A stretch of 64,000 bases of DNA from Candidatus Limnocylindrales bacterium (GCA_035571835.1 DATNBU010000018.1:1-64000); one strand, 5' to 3'. Shown: positions 24,475 to 33,608, numbered from the stretch's first letter. A program made the numbers and translations. Notes: a model not told the origin generated them from the letters alone.

Positions 24475-27222
24475 GTGAGCACGGTCGGTCTCAGCGAGAA
24501 TCCTGCAGGCGCCGATCCGGAGGCGGGCCGGTCACCGCTTCTTGCTGCCTACGGGCGCCCAGAGCGCGCGCCAGCGCGCGATCAGACAGACCGCGCGCCA
24601 GCGCGCGATCAGACAAACCGCGCGTCAGAGAGCGATCAGCAGGAAGCCGTTTTCGACGAAGTGCTCGACAGCACGGGACAGGTGCGCCCGCACTACGCGG
24701 GCCTCGTCGCCGAGCTCGACGATCTCGGCGAAGCCGAGCTCGGCCGCCGCTCCGAAGCGGGCCGGCGCATCAGCCACGAGCAGGGCGTCGCCTACAATGT
24801 CTACGGCGAGCCGCGCGGCAGCGAGCGCGCGTGGGAGCTCGATCCGGTCCCGTTCCTGATTTCTTCCGCCGAATGGACGGCGCTCGAGAAAGCGCTCGTG
24901 CAGCGCGCAACGCTGCTCAATCGCATTCTCGCCGACTGCTACGGCTCGCAGCAGCTGCTGCGCTCGAGCTGGCTGCCGCCGGCGCTCGTCTTTGCGCAGC
25001 CCGACTTCCTGCGGCCGCTCCACGACGTGCGCGTGCCGCGCGACACGTTCCTGCACTTCTATGCCGCCGATCTCGCCCGTTCGCCCGACGGCCAGTGGTG
25101 GGTCACGTCCGACCGCACGCAGGTTCCGACGGGAGCCGGCTACGCGCTTGCCAACCGCATGGTCACGTCGCGCATCCTGCCGGAAGCATTTCGCAACTGC
25201 GCGGTGCAGCGTCTCGCCGGTTTCTTCCGCGAGGTTCAGCGCACGCTTGCCGAGCTCGCACCGCGCGGCAACGAGAATCCGCGCGTCGTGCTTCTGACTC
25301 CCGGCCCGTACAACGACACGTACTTCGAGCAGACGTGGCTCGCGCGCTATCTCGGCTACTCGCTGGTCGAAGGCCAGGACCTTACGGTGCGCGACGACCG
25401 CGTCTACCTGAAGACGCTCGGAGGCCTCGAGCCGGTCGACGTGATCCTCCGCCGCGTCGACGACGACTTCTGCGATCCGCTCGAGCTGCGCAACGAATCG
25501 GTGCTCGGCGTGCCGGGCCTGGTCGAAGCGCTGCGCGCCGGCAACGTGACGGTCGCCAACGCGCTCGGCAGCGGGCTCGTGCAGAGCCCTGCATTCATGG
25601 GATTCCTGCCCGGCCTCTGCCGTCATCTGCTCGGCGAAGAGCTGGCGCTTCCGTCGGTCGCGACGTGGTGGTGCGGACAGAAAGACGCCGGCGAATACGT
25701 GCTCGAGCATCTCGACGAAGTCGTCGTGAAGTCGACGTTCCGCTCCTCGCTTCCCGGCAGCAGGATCGGCGGAGAGATGACGCCCGACGAACGCGAGGCG
25801 CTGCGCCAGCGGATCCTGTTCCAGCCGCACCTGTTCGTCGGTCAGGAGCGCGTGCCGCTTGCGACGGCGCCGTCGTGGAACGGCACCAGCGTGCAGCCGA
25901 GGCCGGTCGCGCTTCGCGTGTATCTCGTGGCGACGCAGGACGGCTACGCGGTCATGCCCGGCGGCCTGGCCAGGGTGACGCCCGAAGTTGCCGGCCGGCT
26001 GATTTCGACGCAGATCGGAAGCTCGAGCAAGGATACGTGGGTCATCAGCGATGCTCCGGTGCAGGCCAGGAGCCTGCTGCAGGTTGCACGCGACGAAGAC
26101 ATCGAGCTCCGGCGCGTCGGAAACAATCTTCCGAGCAGGCTCGCGGACAACTACTACTGGCTCGGCCGCTACGGCGAGCGCAGCGACGCCACCGCGCGCC
26201 TGCTGCGCGCCGCATTGCTGCGATTCTCGCTCGAGAGCGCGCGCGACGTCGGGCCCTTGCTGTCGCTCATTCAGCCGGTGCTCGAAACGCTGACGGCGCA
26301 GGACCAGCTTCCCGGCCTCCGCGAAAACCCGCTGCTGCGCGACGATCCGGAAGGGCTCGAAGCCGAGCTTCTCGCCACGATCTTCGACGCCGAGCGCAAA
26401 GGCAGCCTGATGTCGCTCGCGGATCAGCTGCAGAAGCTCGTGATCCTCGTGCGCGACCGCTCGTCCAACGACCTGTGGCGCGTGCTGCGTACACTGGACG
26501 ACGGATTGGCTCCGGCTGCTGCCGCAGCCGGTCCGATGCTGGCCGGCGATGCGGTGCGCGTGCTCAACCACGTGATCCTCGGGATCGCTGCGTTTCACGG
26601 GCTGGCGCGCGAGAACATGACGCGTGCGCAGGGCTGGCGTTTCCTCGACATCGGCGTGCGCATCGAACGGGCGATGTACCTGTCCACGTTTCTCGCGAGC
26701 GCGCTGCAGAGCCCGGAAGCCGAGAACCCGAGCGTGCTCGAGACAGTCCTCGAAGTTGCCGACTGCACCATCACATACCGCTCGCGCTACAACCTGCTGC
26801 CGAACATCGCCGCGGTCTACGATCTCGTCATGCTCGACGACACCAATCCGCGCTCGCTGTTCTTCCAGCTGAACTCGATCCTCCGGCATCTCGAGAAGCT
26901 TCCGCGTGCGCGCGAGTCGGCGCTGCCGAGCGCGGCCGACCGCATCCTGATTGCGAGCCTGTCGCGGCTGCAGCTGCTCGATCCGCGGCCGCTCGCGCGA
27001 ATGGCCGGCGCGTGGCACGAGAGCGAAACCGGACAGCTCCTTCGCGACATCCTGATCGAGCTGCCGCGTTTCTCGGACCTGATCGCCGTCAGCTATTTTG
27101 CTCATTCGGAGATTTCGCACGCCGGATGGGCGTCGCGTCGCAGCGGCGCCGGAGAATCGATCGTCAGCCAGATCGCGTCGATGGCGAGAAACGAAGGCCG
27201 CACGCCGGGAACGGTGCTGTGA
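24475..27222 (+). CDS. Circularly permuted ATP-grasp protein fused to alpha-E domain
   Basis: This protein of about 915 residues joins two genes that are often separate: a circularly permuted ATP-grasp type 2 domain (about 50-535, with TPGPYNDTYFEQ and VVKSTFRSSLPGSRI) and an alpha-E helical domain (about 545-895, starting RLADNYYWLGRYGER). ATP-grasp members ligate a carboxylate to an amine. GTG 24475 is preferred because GAGAAAAGGA sits about ten bases before it; ATG 24466 lies directly on that site. Near residues 25-50 a tandem APARDQT segment is an in-frame insertion. It sits 50 bp after DUF2126 and overlaps the next gene. Confidence 0.88.
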   Translation: MSTVGLSENPAGADPEAGRSPLLAAYGRPERAPARDQTDRAPARDQTNRASESDQQEAVFDEVLDSTGQVRPHYAGLVAELDDLGEAELGRRSEAGRRISHEQGVAYNVYGEPRGSERAWELDPVPFLISSAEWTALEKALVQRATLLNRILADCYGSQQLLRSSWLPPALVFAQPDFLRPLHDVRVPRDTFLHFYAADLARSPDGQWWVTSDRTQVPTGAGYALANRMVTSRILPEAFRNCAVQRLAGFFREVQRTLAELAPRGNENPRVVLLTPGPYNDTYFEQTWLARYLGYSLVEGQDLTVRDDRVYLKTLGGLEPVDVILRRVDDDFCDPLELRNESVLGVPGLVEALRAGNVTVANALGSGLVQSPAFMGFLPGLCRHLLGEELALPSVATWWCGQKDAGEYVLEHLDEVVVKSTFRSSLPGSRIGGEMTPDEREALRQRILFQPHLFVGQERVPLATAPSWNGTSVQPRPVALRVYLVATQDGYAVMPGGLARVTPEVAGRLISTQIGSSSKDTWVISDAPVQARSLLQVARDEDIELRRVGNNLPSRLADNYYWLGRYGERSDATARLLRAALLRFSLESARDVGPLLSLIQPVLETLTAQDQLPGLRENPLLRDDPEGLEAELLATIFDAERKGSLMSLADQLQKLVILVRDRSSNDLWRVLRTLDDGLAPAAAAAGPMLAGDAVRVLNHVILGIAAFHGLARENMTRAQGWRFLDIGVRIERAMYLSTFLASALQSPEAENPSVLETVLEVADCTITYRSRYNLLPNIAAVYDLVMLDDTNPRSLFFQLNSILRHLEKLPRARESALPSAADRILIASLSRLQLLDPRPLARMAGAWHESETGQLLRDILIELPRFSDLIAVSYFAHSEISHAGWASRRSGAGESIVSQIASMARNEGRTPGTVL

Positions 27223-28091
27223 ACTACCGCATCAGCCATCGCACGGTCTACGACTACTCCGAGCCGGTGACGGTCTCGCATCACGCCGCGCGACTGACGC
27301 CGCGGATCACGCGCGGACAGACGTTCGAGGACTTCACGATCCACATCGAGCCGGAGCCGACGATCCGCAAGCTGCGCCTCGACTACTTCGGCAACGGCGT
27401 GTGCTTCTTCAGCATCCAGTCGATTCACCAGCGCCTCGAAGTCACCGCCAGCAGTATCGTCGTCACGTCGTCGGAGACACCGGTCGCAACCGGCCTGTCT
27501 CCGGGATGGGAGAGCGTTGCGCGACTGTTTCGCGATCCGGTTTCGCCGGACGTCGTCGAGCCGTTTCAGTTCGTGTTCGACTCGCCGCTGCTTTGCGCAT
27601 CGCCGGAGCTCGCGGCTTACGCGGCGCCGTCGTTCACGCCCGGGCGGCCGCTGCTCGCCGCCGTCTCCGATCTCACGCAGCGGATCTACAGGGAGTTCGA
27701 GTACGATCCGGTCGCGACGACGGTCTCCACGCCGCCCGCCGAAGTCTTCGCCGCGCGCCACGGCGTCTGTCAGGACTTCGCGCACGTGGCGATCGCGTGC
27801 CTGCGTTCGATGGGGCTGCCGGCTCGGTACGTGAGTGGCTACCTTCGTACGATTCCCGCACCGGGCCAGCCGAAGCTCGTCGGTGCCGACGCGTCGCATG
27901 CGTGGTTTTCGGTGTTCAGTCCCGGTCTCGGCTGGGTCGATTTCGATCCGACCAACGGCGTGATGCCATCAGAAGACCACATCAGCGTGGCGTTCGGCCG
28001 CGATTTCAGCGACGTGAGCCCGCTCAGCGGCATCATCACCGGCGGCGGCGAGCACACCGTCGACGTTGCGGTCGACGTCGACGCGAGCTGA
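27219..28091 (+). CDS. Transglutaminase-like cysteine protease family protein
   Basis: This 290-residue protein has the N-terminal beta domain (YRISHRTVYDYSEPV) and the transglutaminase core: Cys in HGVCQDFAH (about 182), His in SHAWFSV (about 226) and Asp in DFDPTNG (about 241). It starts with GTG 27219, overlapping the stop of the ATP-grasp gene by GTGA. It completes the DUF2126/ATP-grasp/alpha-E/transglutaminase cluster. The likely role is amidase or peptidase toward the product of the ATP-grasp enzyme. The stop is next to an inverted-repeat module. Confidence 0.9.
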   Translation: MNYRISHRTVYDYSEPVTVSHHAARLTPRITRGQTFEDFTIHIEPEPTIRKLRLDYFGNGVCFFSIQSIHQRLEVTASSIVVTSSETPVATGLSPGWESVARLFRDPVSPDVVEPFQFVFDSPLLCASPELAAYAAPSFTPGRPLLAAVSDLTQRIYREFEYDPVATTVSTPPAEVFAARHGVCQDFAHVAIACLRSMGLPARYVSGYLRTIPAPGQPKLVGADASHAWFSVFSPGLGWVDFDPTNGVMPSEDHISVAFGRDFSDVSPLSGIITGGGEHTVDVAVDVDAS

Positions 28092-28180
28092 AAAAAGGGG
28101 ACAGGTACATTTAAATTTCGCGTGAAAAAACGCGCCCGTTGATTTTACGACGTTTTTTTAATTGTACCTGTCCCCTTTTA
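28091..28180. repeat. Inverted-repeat module with GGGGACAGGTAC arms (copy B)
   Basis: The left arm AAAAAGGGGACAGGTACATT (from 28092) is the reverse complement of the right arm around 28158-28180. The arms equal those at 3995-4109 but the AT-rich centre differs. It lies between convergent stop codons (28091 and 28178) and can act as a bidirectional terminator. Confidence 0.85.
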
Positions 28181-30010
28181 AATTCCGTCGATACGCTGCC
28201 AGATCTCTTCGGCGACTTTGTCGACGTGGGGGCTCATTGCGCCCGTGACCTGCGTTCGAACGGTGTCGCGGGTTTTTTCGCGTCCGTCGTCGATGATCGC
28301 CTGCATGCGGCTTTCGGAAAGGATCGTCGCGGCCAGCCAGCCGGGAAGCTCGTACTCCTTGACGGCGGCCGTGATCGCTTCGCGTCCGAACCACAGGCCT
28401 GCGCCCGCGGCGACGAGACCGCCGACGGCACCGATGACGAACGCGAGCGGCCCGCTGTGGACGACTCCGACGAGCACCGCAACGCCGACGGCCTTTCCGA
28501 AGCCGCCGCTGATGGTTCCGGTCGCGATCGCGACGGCGCCCGAGACGGCAAGGCCGACCGCATCGGTCAGGCTGTCGCCGATCGGAGCGACGAGCCGGCC
28601 GGCTGCCGCGCCGCCGTCGTCGTCGAGAATCGCGCGGCGCGCTTCCGGATCGATCGTGATCGAGTTTCCGAGCCGCCTGGAAATGATCTTCTCGACCGCG
28701 AGCGTAAGAACCGATTCGAACCGCTGCTGCGCGCTGCGGACTTTTTCCGCGAGTTCGCCGCTGAAACTTTCGACGGCGGACTGGATGCGAAGCTCGAGAT
28801 CCGTCAGCCGTCCGCCGTTCTCGCGGAACCGGGCCAGCTCGGAGCGGATCGACGCATCGAAAAGATTGGCGCACACGTATTCGCCGACGTCTTCGGCCAT
28901 CGCATCCACTTCGACGAGATACGCCGTGCGGATTTCGGCGAGCACGCCCTGGCGGCGCGATTCGCGCCACTGGTGGAGCCGGCTCTGGAAATAGCGGTCG
29001 GCGAAAGAAACCTGCACGGCCGACGCGAGCCGCCTGATGCGGCCCGACTCCCACATCCACAGCAGCAGGCGCGGGATCGCGACGACGACGAGTGCGGTCA
29101 GCGCGTACAGGTGAATCCACTGCGCGGCCGGCACGCCGCTCTCGCTCGTCAACTGGCGGAAATCGAGCCGCGATGCGAGATCGATGCGGAGCACCGCGGC
29201 CGCCGGGCCGAGGAGCGTGCTCAGCAGGAACGAGACGGCCGACTCGCTGCGAATGAACGTGCTGCGCCAGACGACGTTGTAGTCGAAGAACAGCCCGCGG
29301 ATGTACATGCCGGCAACGGCGCCGCTGACGAGGCCGAGCGCTCCGAGATGCAGCAGGCGCTCGATACGAAGACTCGTCAGCTCGCGCGCCGAGCGCACCC
29401 AGTGCACGAGAAACGACGCGATGCCTGCGGCCCAGCGCTTTTCGTCTTCGACCGCCGCTCGCGCGCCGGATCGCCACCGCAGCCAGCGCTGCCAGACGCT
29501 CTCGGCAATCAGCATCCGGAAAAGCCACGGAAGCTCCGCAGCCTGCTCGCTCGCCGATTCGCGCACGGGCGGAGCGGAGCCGGCCACGTCGCGGATCGCG
29601 ATCGCATCGGAGCCGGCGCTTCGCATTCGACGTCGGATCGAACGCACGAGCAGCAGCACGTACAGAACGAGGTTCCACGCGACCAGCGCGAGGATCGGAT
29701 TGAAAAGGATGTGGATCTTCCCGGACGGCCCGAGCTCGTTCGACAGCACGCCGACCGCAAACCCGAGACCGAGCACGAGCGATGCGGCCGAATCCGGCAA
29801 GCGAGGCAGCTGGAGGATCGCGCGGCACAGCTCGCGGCGCGGGAAATTCTCGAGCAGGGACGCCGCGCGCCGCGCGAACCACGAGCCGACGTCGTCGCAG
29901 TCGCCGGCCTCGGCGAACGCCGCCGCCTGCGCGGCGTCATCGATTGCCACGGCGCCGTGTTCCTCGATTGCGCGGACGAGGAGAACCCTGGCGGCGTCGG
30001 CTTCCAGCAT
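28178..30010 (-). CDS. DUF2868 membrane protein
   Basis: This 610-residue protein has two N-terminal transmembrane segments around residues 80-115 (ILALVAWNLVLYVLLLV), more membrane segments around 210-320, a helical region, and a glycine-rich hydrophobic stretch around 500-550 (VGVAVLVGVVHSGPLAFVIGAVGG). The N-terminal half matches DUF2868. Such genes are usually paired with a DUF3482 GTPase, which I do not see here. ATG 30010 is chosen as the first Met compatible with the neighbouring divergent gene. Function unknown; probably inner membrane. Confidence 0.75.
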   Translation of the reverse strand: MLEADAARVLLVRAIEEHGAVAIDDAAQAAAFAEAGDCDDVGSWFARRAASLLENFPRRELCRAILQLPRLPDSAASLVLGLGFAVGVLSNELGPSGKIHILFNPILALVAWNLVLYVLLLVRSIRRRMRSAGSDAIAIRDVAGSAPPVRESASEQAAELPWLFRMLIAESVWQRWLRWRSGARAAVEDEKRWAAGIASFLVHWVRSARELTSLRIERLLHLGALGLVSGAVAGMYIRGLFFDYNVVWRSTFIRSESAVSFLLSTLLGPAAAVLRIDLASRLDFRQLTSESGVPAAQWIHLYALTALVVVAIPRLLLWMWESGRIRRLASAVQVSFADRYFQSRLHQWRESRRQGVLAEIRTAYLVEVDAMAEDVGEYVCANLFDASIRSELARFRENGGRLTDLELRIQSAVESFSGELAEKVRSAQQRFESVLTLAVEKIISRRLGNSITIDPEARRAILDDDGGAAAGRLVAPIGDSLTDAVGLAVSGAVAIATGTISGGFGKAVGVAVLVGVVHSGPLAFVIGAVGGLVAAGAGLWFGREAITAAVKEYELPGWLAATILSESRMQAIIDDGREKTRDTVRTQVTGAMSPHVDKVAEEIWQRIDGI

Positions 30011-30037
30011 CAGGGCGGTTCTACTACTTCTTGCGGG

Positions 30038-30940
30038 ATGGGAGATCATGTTCAGGGGCCGGACCGGACCTTCGGGCACGCGACCGTCGTGCTCGGCGAC
30101 AAGAACGGGAAATATCCGCACGGGAACTCGCTGGTGATTCGCGGCACCCGCCGCACGGCGGTCCTCGATCCGTCGCTCGCGCTCGTCGAGCGGGAGGGCG
30201 GCTTTCGCGGACCGGCCGACCTGGTCGTGCTGAGCCACGTGCACGAAGATCACGTCGCCGGCCTTCATCTTTTCCCCGATGCCGAGGTCCATGCGCACCG
30301 CGAGGATGTCGACGGCATCCGCTCGATGGCCGGGCTTCAGAGGATGTACGGCTACGCGCTTCCGGACGAGACGCTTTCGGACTGGCTGGTCGGCTCGTTT
30401 CACTACGCGCCGCGGCCGGATGCCCGCGCGTACGAAGACGGCGCGGTCTTCGAGCTTGGCGACTGCCGCATCCGCGCATTCCATCTTCCCGGGCACACGC
30501 GCGGCCACTGCGCGCTGCTCGTCGAGCCGGAGGGAGTTCTTTTCCTCGGCGACATCGACCTGACCGGCTTCGGTCCGTACTACGGCGACGCGTGGTCGGA
30601 TCTGGAGGACTTCGAGCGTTCGCTCGAGCGCATCCGTTCGATCCCGGCGCGGGTCTGGGTGTCATTCCACCACGTCGGCGTCATCGAGGATCAGGCGGTG
30701 TTCGACGAGAAGCTCCGGCGCTTCGCGGGAAAGATCAATGAGCGCGACGACGCGATCGCCGAGTTCCTGCGCGAGCCGCGCACGGTCGACGAGATGGTCG
30801 CGCATCGCTTCGTGTATCCGCCGCACGCGGCGCTGCCGTTCGTCGACGCCGTCGAAAAACGGACGATCGAGCAGCATCTGCGGCGCGGGGTGGAGCGGGG
30901 ACGGATCGTATGTGAGGGGGAACGGTATCGAGCGGTATAG
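30038..30940 (+). CDS. MBL-fold metallohydrolase
   Basis: This 300-residue protein has the metallo-beta-lactamase metal motif HVHEDH (about residue 66), LPGHTRGH (about 160) and FLGDIDLTGFGPYY (about 170). The C-terminal 70 residues form a winged-helix-like extension (TVDEMVAHRFVYPP) as in lactonase/glyoxalase-like LACTB2 proteins. Substrate is unknown; a thioester or lactone is likely. ATG 30038 is preferred over the long open frame upstream, which is antisense to the DUF2868 gene. Only 27 bp separate the divergent starts. Confidence 0.85.
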   Translation: MGDHVQGPDRTFGHATVVLGDKNGKYPHGNSLVIRGTRRTAVLDPSLALVEREGGFRGPADLVVLSHVHEDHVAGLHLFPDAEVHAHREDVDGIRSMAGLQRMYGYALPDETLSDWLVGSFHYAPRPDARAYEDGAVFELGDCRIRAFHLPGHTRGHCALLVEPEGVLFLGDIDLTGFGPYYGDAWSDLEDFERSLERIRSIPARVWVSFHHVGVIEDQAVFDEKLRRFAGKINERDDAIAEFLREPRTVDEMVAHRFVYPPHAALPFVDAVEKRTIEQHLRRGVERGRIVCEGERYRAV

Positions 30941-30994
30941 AGCGTTGCGCTCGCGCCGGGCCGCGCCATGCGATGCATGACGCGGCCCGTGCTG

Positions 30995-31044
30995 AAATCG
31001 GGGACAGACACCGATTTCCGGAAATCGGTGTCTGTCCCCGATTT
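30995..31044. repeat. 50-bp perfect palindrome with GGGGACAGACACC arms
   Basis: Bases 30995-31019 (start AAATCGGGGACAGACACC) are the exact reverse complement of 31020-31044, with no loop. It lies between the convergent MBL (stop 30940) and DUF6600 (stop 31053) genes. It is similar in type, but not identical, to the modules at 3995 and 28091, and likely works as a terminator. GGGGACAGACACC palindromes accompany Y1/RAYT transposases in other genomes. Confidence 0.9.
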
Positions 31045-31052
31045 ACTCGCGA

Positions 31053-32774
31053 TCAGTGTCGGCCGTGCGGCGGCGGCGGCGGCGGCTGACCCGAATCGTC
31101 CGCCGGCGGCTGCCCGCCCTGACCGCGATGCGGGTTCGCTCCGCCTTGCGGGCCGTGCGGCGGCGGCGCCGGATTGCCGCGATGCTCAACCGCACCTTGC
31201 GGCGCGACTTCCTGCTGGTGCCGCTGCGGGGGCTCGCGATACTCGGGCCGCTCCGCCTGCGGCTGCCGCTGATGCTGCATCTGCTCCTGCCGCATTTGTT
31301 GCTGCTGCGTGCGTTCCTGCTGCATCTGTTGTTGCTGCATGCGTTCCTGCCGCATCTGCTGCTGCTCCATGCGCTCCTGCTGCATCTGCTGAGGCTGCGC
31401 CTCACGCTGCTGGTGCTGCGGCTGCATCTGCTCAGGCTGCGCCTCTCGCTGCTGGTGCTGCGGCTGCACATGCTCCGGCCGCACGCGCTCGGGCTGCACG
31501 CGCTCGGGCTGCTCCTCGGGCTGCACGCGCTCATGCTTCATGCGTTCGGGCTGTGCCTGCTCGGCACGATCCGGTCGCATGTGCTGAGGCTTCGCCTCGC
31601 GAGGCTCGGGCTGCGCCGGCTGCTCGGCGCGATTGCCAGGCTGGCCTTGTTCCATTCCATGAACAGGCTGCTCATCTTCCATGCCCGGACGCTGGCGACC
31701 ATGTGCATTCGGTCCACCGTTGTCCGGCCGCCCGCCGTGGCGGTCTGCGCCGCTGCCCGCTCCGGGCGCTTGTTCTTCGGCTGCCGGTTGAGGCCCGCCT
31801 TTGCCTGCCGTGCTTTCGTCAGGAACGGTGCGGCTCGGCTTCTTCTGGCTCTCCGGCACGCGGTCGAGGCGCGCCTTCTCTTCGCGGATCGTGTCGCGCT
31901 TGCGCGCCTCCGGCGTCGGCTCCTTCGCGAGGCCGAGACGATCCGGAGTCTTGTCCGTCGTCTCGCGGACCTGCGGGCGGAACATCTGCACGCGATCGCC
32001 GCGCGTGTCGACGCGCGTGTGCGGCTTGTCGGCAGCTTCGATCGTCACAGGGCGCACCGGCCGTCCGGTTGCCTGCTCGATCGTGCGCCGGTCGATGCTG
32101 TGTCCGATCCGCTCGGGATGGCTCTCGTCGTACTGCGTGACGTCACGCGACTGGCTGTAGATCCGGTCGCGCTCGCGGTGGTCGCTGATCTGATGGCGGC
32201 CGACGCGGTCCGACGTGAAGTCGCGGTCGCGCGTAAACACCCAGCGATCCCAGTCGCGGCCACGGTGGCGATCGTCCCAGTCGTGATCGTGATGCCAGTT
32301 GTCCCAGCGGTACTCGGGATGGATGTCGAAATAGACGGGCCACAGCGGAGCCCATCCGATGTAACCGGATTCGACCCGCCAGCTTACCCACGCCGGAGCC
32401 CACGTGTGTCCGGGCACCCAGCTCCATCCGTAGTACGGATCGAAGTACCAGCGGCCGTAGTGATACGTGGCCCAGCCCCACGGTTCGTCGGACACCCACG
32501 TCCATCCGAATTCGTCGGACCATAGCCACTGACCTTCGGTGTACGGGCGCCAGCCAGGACCAACCCGGGCCGGATGCCAGACCCAGCCGAAGTCCGCCTG
32601 GAAGAACCATTGTCCGTGCGGCGCGAGGTTCGAGTAGAAGATGCCCACGTCGACGTCCTGCGCGTTGGCCGCCTGTGGCGCCACGCTGTCGACGAGGAGC
32701 GCACCGCCGGTGCTGCAGACGAGGAAGGCGGCAAGCGCAAGGCTGCCGGGAATCTGGAGCTTGTGAAATTTCAT
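31053..32774 (-). CDS. Secreted DUF6600-type protein with long Gln/Met/Pro-rich tail
   Basis: This 573-residue protein has a signal peptide (cleavage near AANAQD, residue 39), a Trp/Tyr-rich DUF6600-type domain (about 40-190: YSNLAPHGQWF, YGRWYFDPYYGWSWVPG), then a low-complexity region. Residues about 330-540 are dominated by EQPERVQPERVRPE-like and MQQERMEQQQM-like repeats, ending in PPPPPPHGRH. The Trp-rich folded part is typical of envelope proteins; the tail looks intrinsically disordered. It lies at the start of the stress island. No recurrent promoter motif is seen directly upstream. Confidence 0.8.
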   Translation of the reverse strand: MKFHKLQIPGSLALAAFLVCSTGGALLVDSVAPQAANAQDVDVGIFYSNLAPHGQWFFQADFGWVWHPARVGPGWRPYTEGQWLWSDEFGWTWVSDEPWGWATYHYGRWYFDPYYGWSWVPGHTWAPAWVSWRVESGYIGWAPLWPVYFDIHPEYRWDNWHHDHDWDDRHRGRDWDRWVFTRDRDFTSDRVGRHQISDHRERDRIYSQSRDVTQYDESHPERIGHSIDRRTIEQATGRPVRPVTIEAADKPHTRVDTRGDRVQMFRPQVRETTDKTPDRLGLAKEPTPEARKRDTIREEKARLDRVPESQKKPSRTVPDESTAGKGGPQPAAEEQAPGAGSGADRHGGRPDNGGPNAHGRQRPGMEDEQPVHGMEQGQPGNRAEQPAQPEPREAKPQHMRPDRAEQAQPERMKHERVQPEEQPERVQPERVRPEHVQPQHQQREAQPEQMQPQHQQREAQPQQMQQERMEQQQMRQERMQQQQMQQERTQQQQMRQEQMQHQRQPQAERPEYREPPQRHQQEVAPQGAVEHRGNPAPPPHGPQGGANPHRGQGGQPPADDSGQPPPPPPHGRH

Positions 32775-32877
32775 ACGAACCTCTTCCTTCCGATCGATAT
32801 ATTCGCGTTCACTGTTCGGTATCCGCGATCGCTGTCCGGTTTTCGCGTCCAGGTTGCCTGCTCGCTGCGTGCGCAGC

Positions 32878-33099
32878 TCAGGTCTGCTTGCGATCGAACA
32901 TCAGCATCAGCACGCCGCCGCCGACCGCGACCGCGGCCAGCCATTGCGGGATGCGGACCGTCTTGTTGTCCTTGATCGAAAGCTCGATCGGGCCGATCTT
33001 CGCGTCGTGGCTTTCTTCTGTGTACGTGAACTGGCCGTAGGCGAGGCCGCCTGCACCGGCAAGTATGAGCAGGATTGCCAGAATCTTGATGGGACTCAC
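32878..33099 (-). CDS. Small two-helix membrane protein
   Basis: This 73-residue protein has a transmembrane helix at each end (ILAILLILAGAGGLAYG and WLAAVAVGGGVLMLMF) flanking a short soluble loop (KIGPIELSIKDNKTVRIPQ). GTG 33099 is chosen because AGGAGATCATATC precedes it perfectly; an upstream ATG lacks a ribosome site. I know similar small proteins from stress islands, but no function. The recurrent motif lies 115 bp upstream in the correct orientation (33214-33243). Confidence 0.7.
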   Translation of the reverse strand: MSPIKILAILLILAGAGGLAYGQFTYTEESHDAKIGPIELSIKDNKTVRIPQWLAAVAVGGGVLMLMFDRKQT

Positions 33100-33326
33100 G
33101 ATATGATCTCCTGCACTTCTGGCCTTCGCTTCATCTCGACGCGTTCGCATCAACGCGTTCGTGCGCGGCCCCGAACGGACCTCCGCACGTCCGTTCTATG
33201 TACGAAAGTTAGCGGCGAAAAGAGCGGACTGCTACGCGCGTAGTTCCACGCAGGTCGTGTTTTGCGATCAAAGAGGATCGACGGCGGATGGTTTTGCCCA
33301 GTTGCGCCAATCGGCGGCCTTGCACA
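33100..33326. other. Intergenic spacer with stress-island motif
   Basis: This 227-bp gap contains the palindromic CTACGCGCGTAG site and no gene that I can support. Confidence 0.4.
33214..33243 (-). promoter_or_regulatory. Stress-island motif upstream of small membrane gene
   Basis: Read on the minus strand it is TACGCGCGTAG, CAG, TCCG, then CTCTTTTCGCC, matching the consensus YACGYGCGTAG-WWN-TSCG-NNCTTWCCG. It contains the 12-bp palindrome CTACGCGCGTAG (33232-33243). Confidence 0.65.
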
Positions 33327-33608
33327 TCACTCGCTGTAACCATCGGCGGAAGGGCCGGCACCGCTTGCGGCGACGGGGACCATCTTCATGCGAATGTTCG
33401 GCCCGAAGCTGTTCGCCTCCATCGCATGGTCGGCGACCCGGCCGTGGAACGGCATCTCCTTGTCCAGGCGGGCAGCTGCGACCAGGAACGTCAGCGCCAG
33501 AAGGCCGAACAGCCATCCGATCTCGGCCGACATCCCGGCGTATCCGAGCGCGCCGTAGGCGAATGCGATCAACGTCAGCACGAACATGACCATGGCGACA
33601 AAAGCCAT
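33327..33608 (-). CDS. DUF1328-like small membrane protein
   Basis: This 93-residue protein starts with a hydrophobic region like that of DUF1328 proteins (FVLTLIAFAYGALGYAGMSAEIGWLFGLLALTFLV) and has a polar 45-residue tail. Its pattern matches the 58-residue protein at 52743. An AAGGGGA ribosome site precedes ATG 33608. DUF1328 genes are common in general-stress regulons of soil bacteria. A motif site lies 120 bp upstream (33728-33753). Confidence 0.65.
   Translation of the reverse strand: MAFVAMVMFVLTLIAFAYGALGYAGMSAEIGWLFGLLALTFLVAAARLDKEMPFHGRVADHAMEANSFGPNIRMKMVPVAASGAGPSADGYSE

Noticed and set aside
28139-30037. Extension of the MBL-fold frame upstream of 30038
   Set aside because: It is antisense to the DUF2868 gene and lacks domain signals; MBL homology begins just after 30038.
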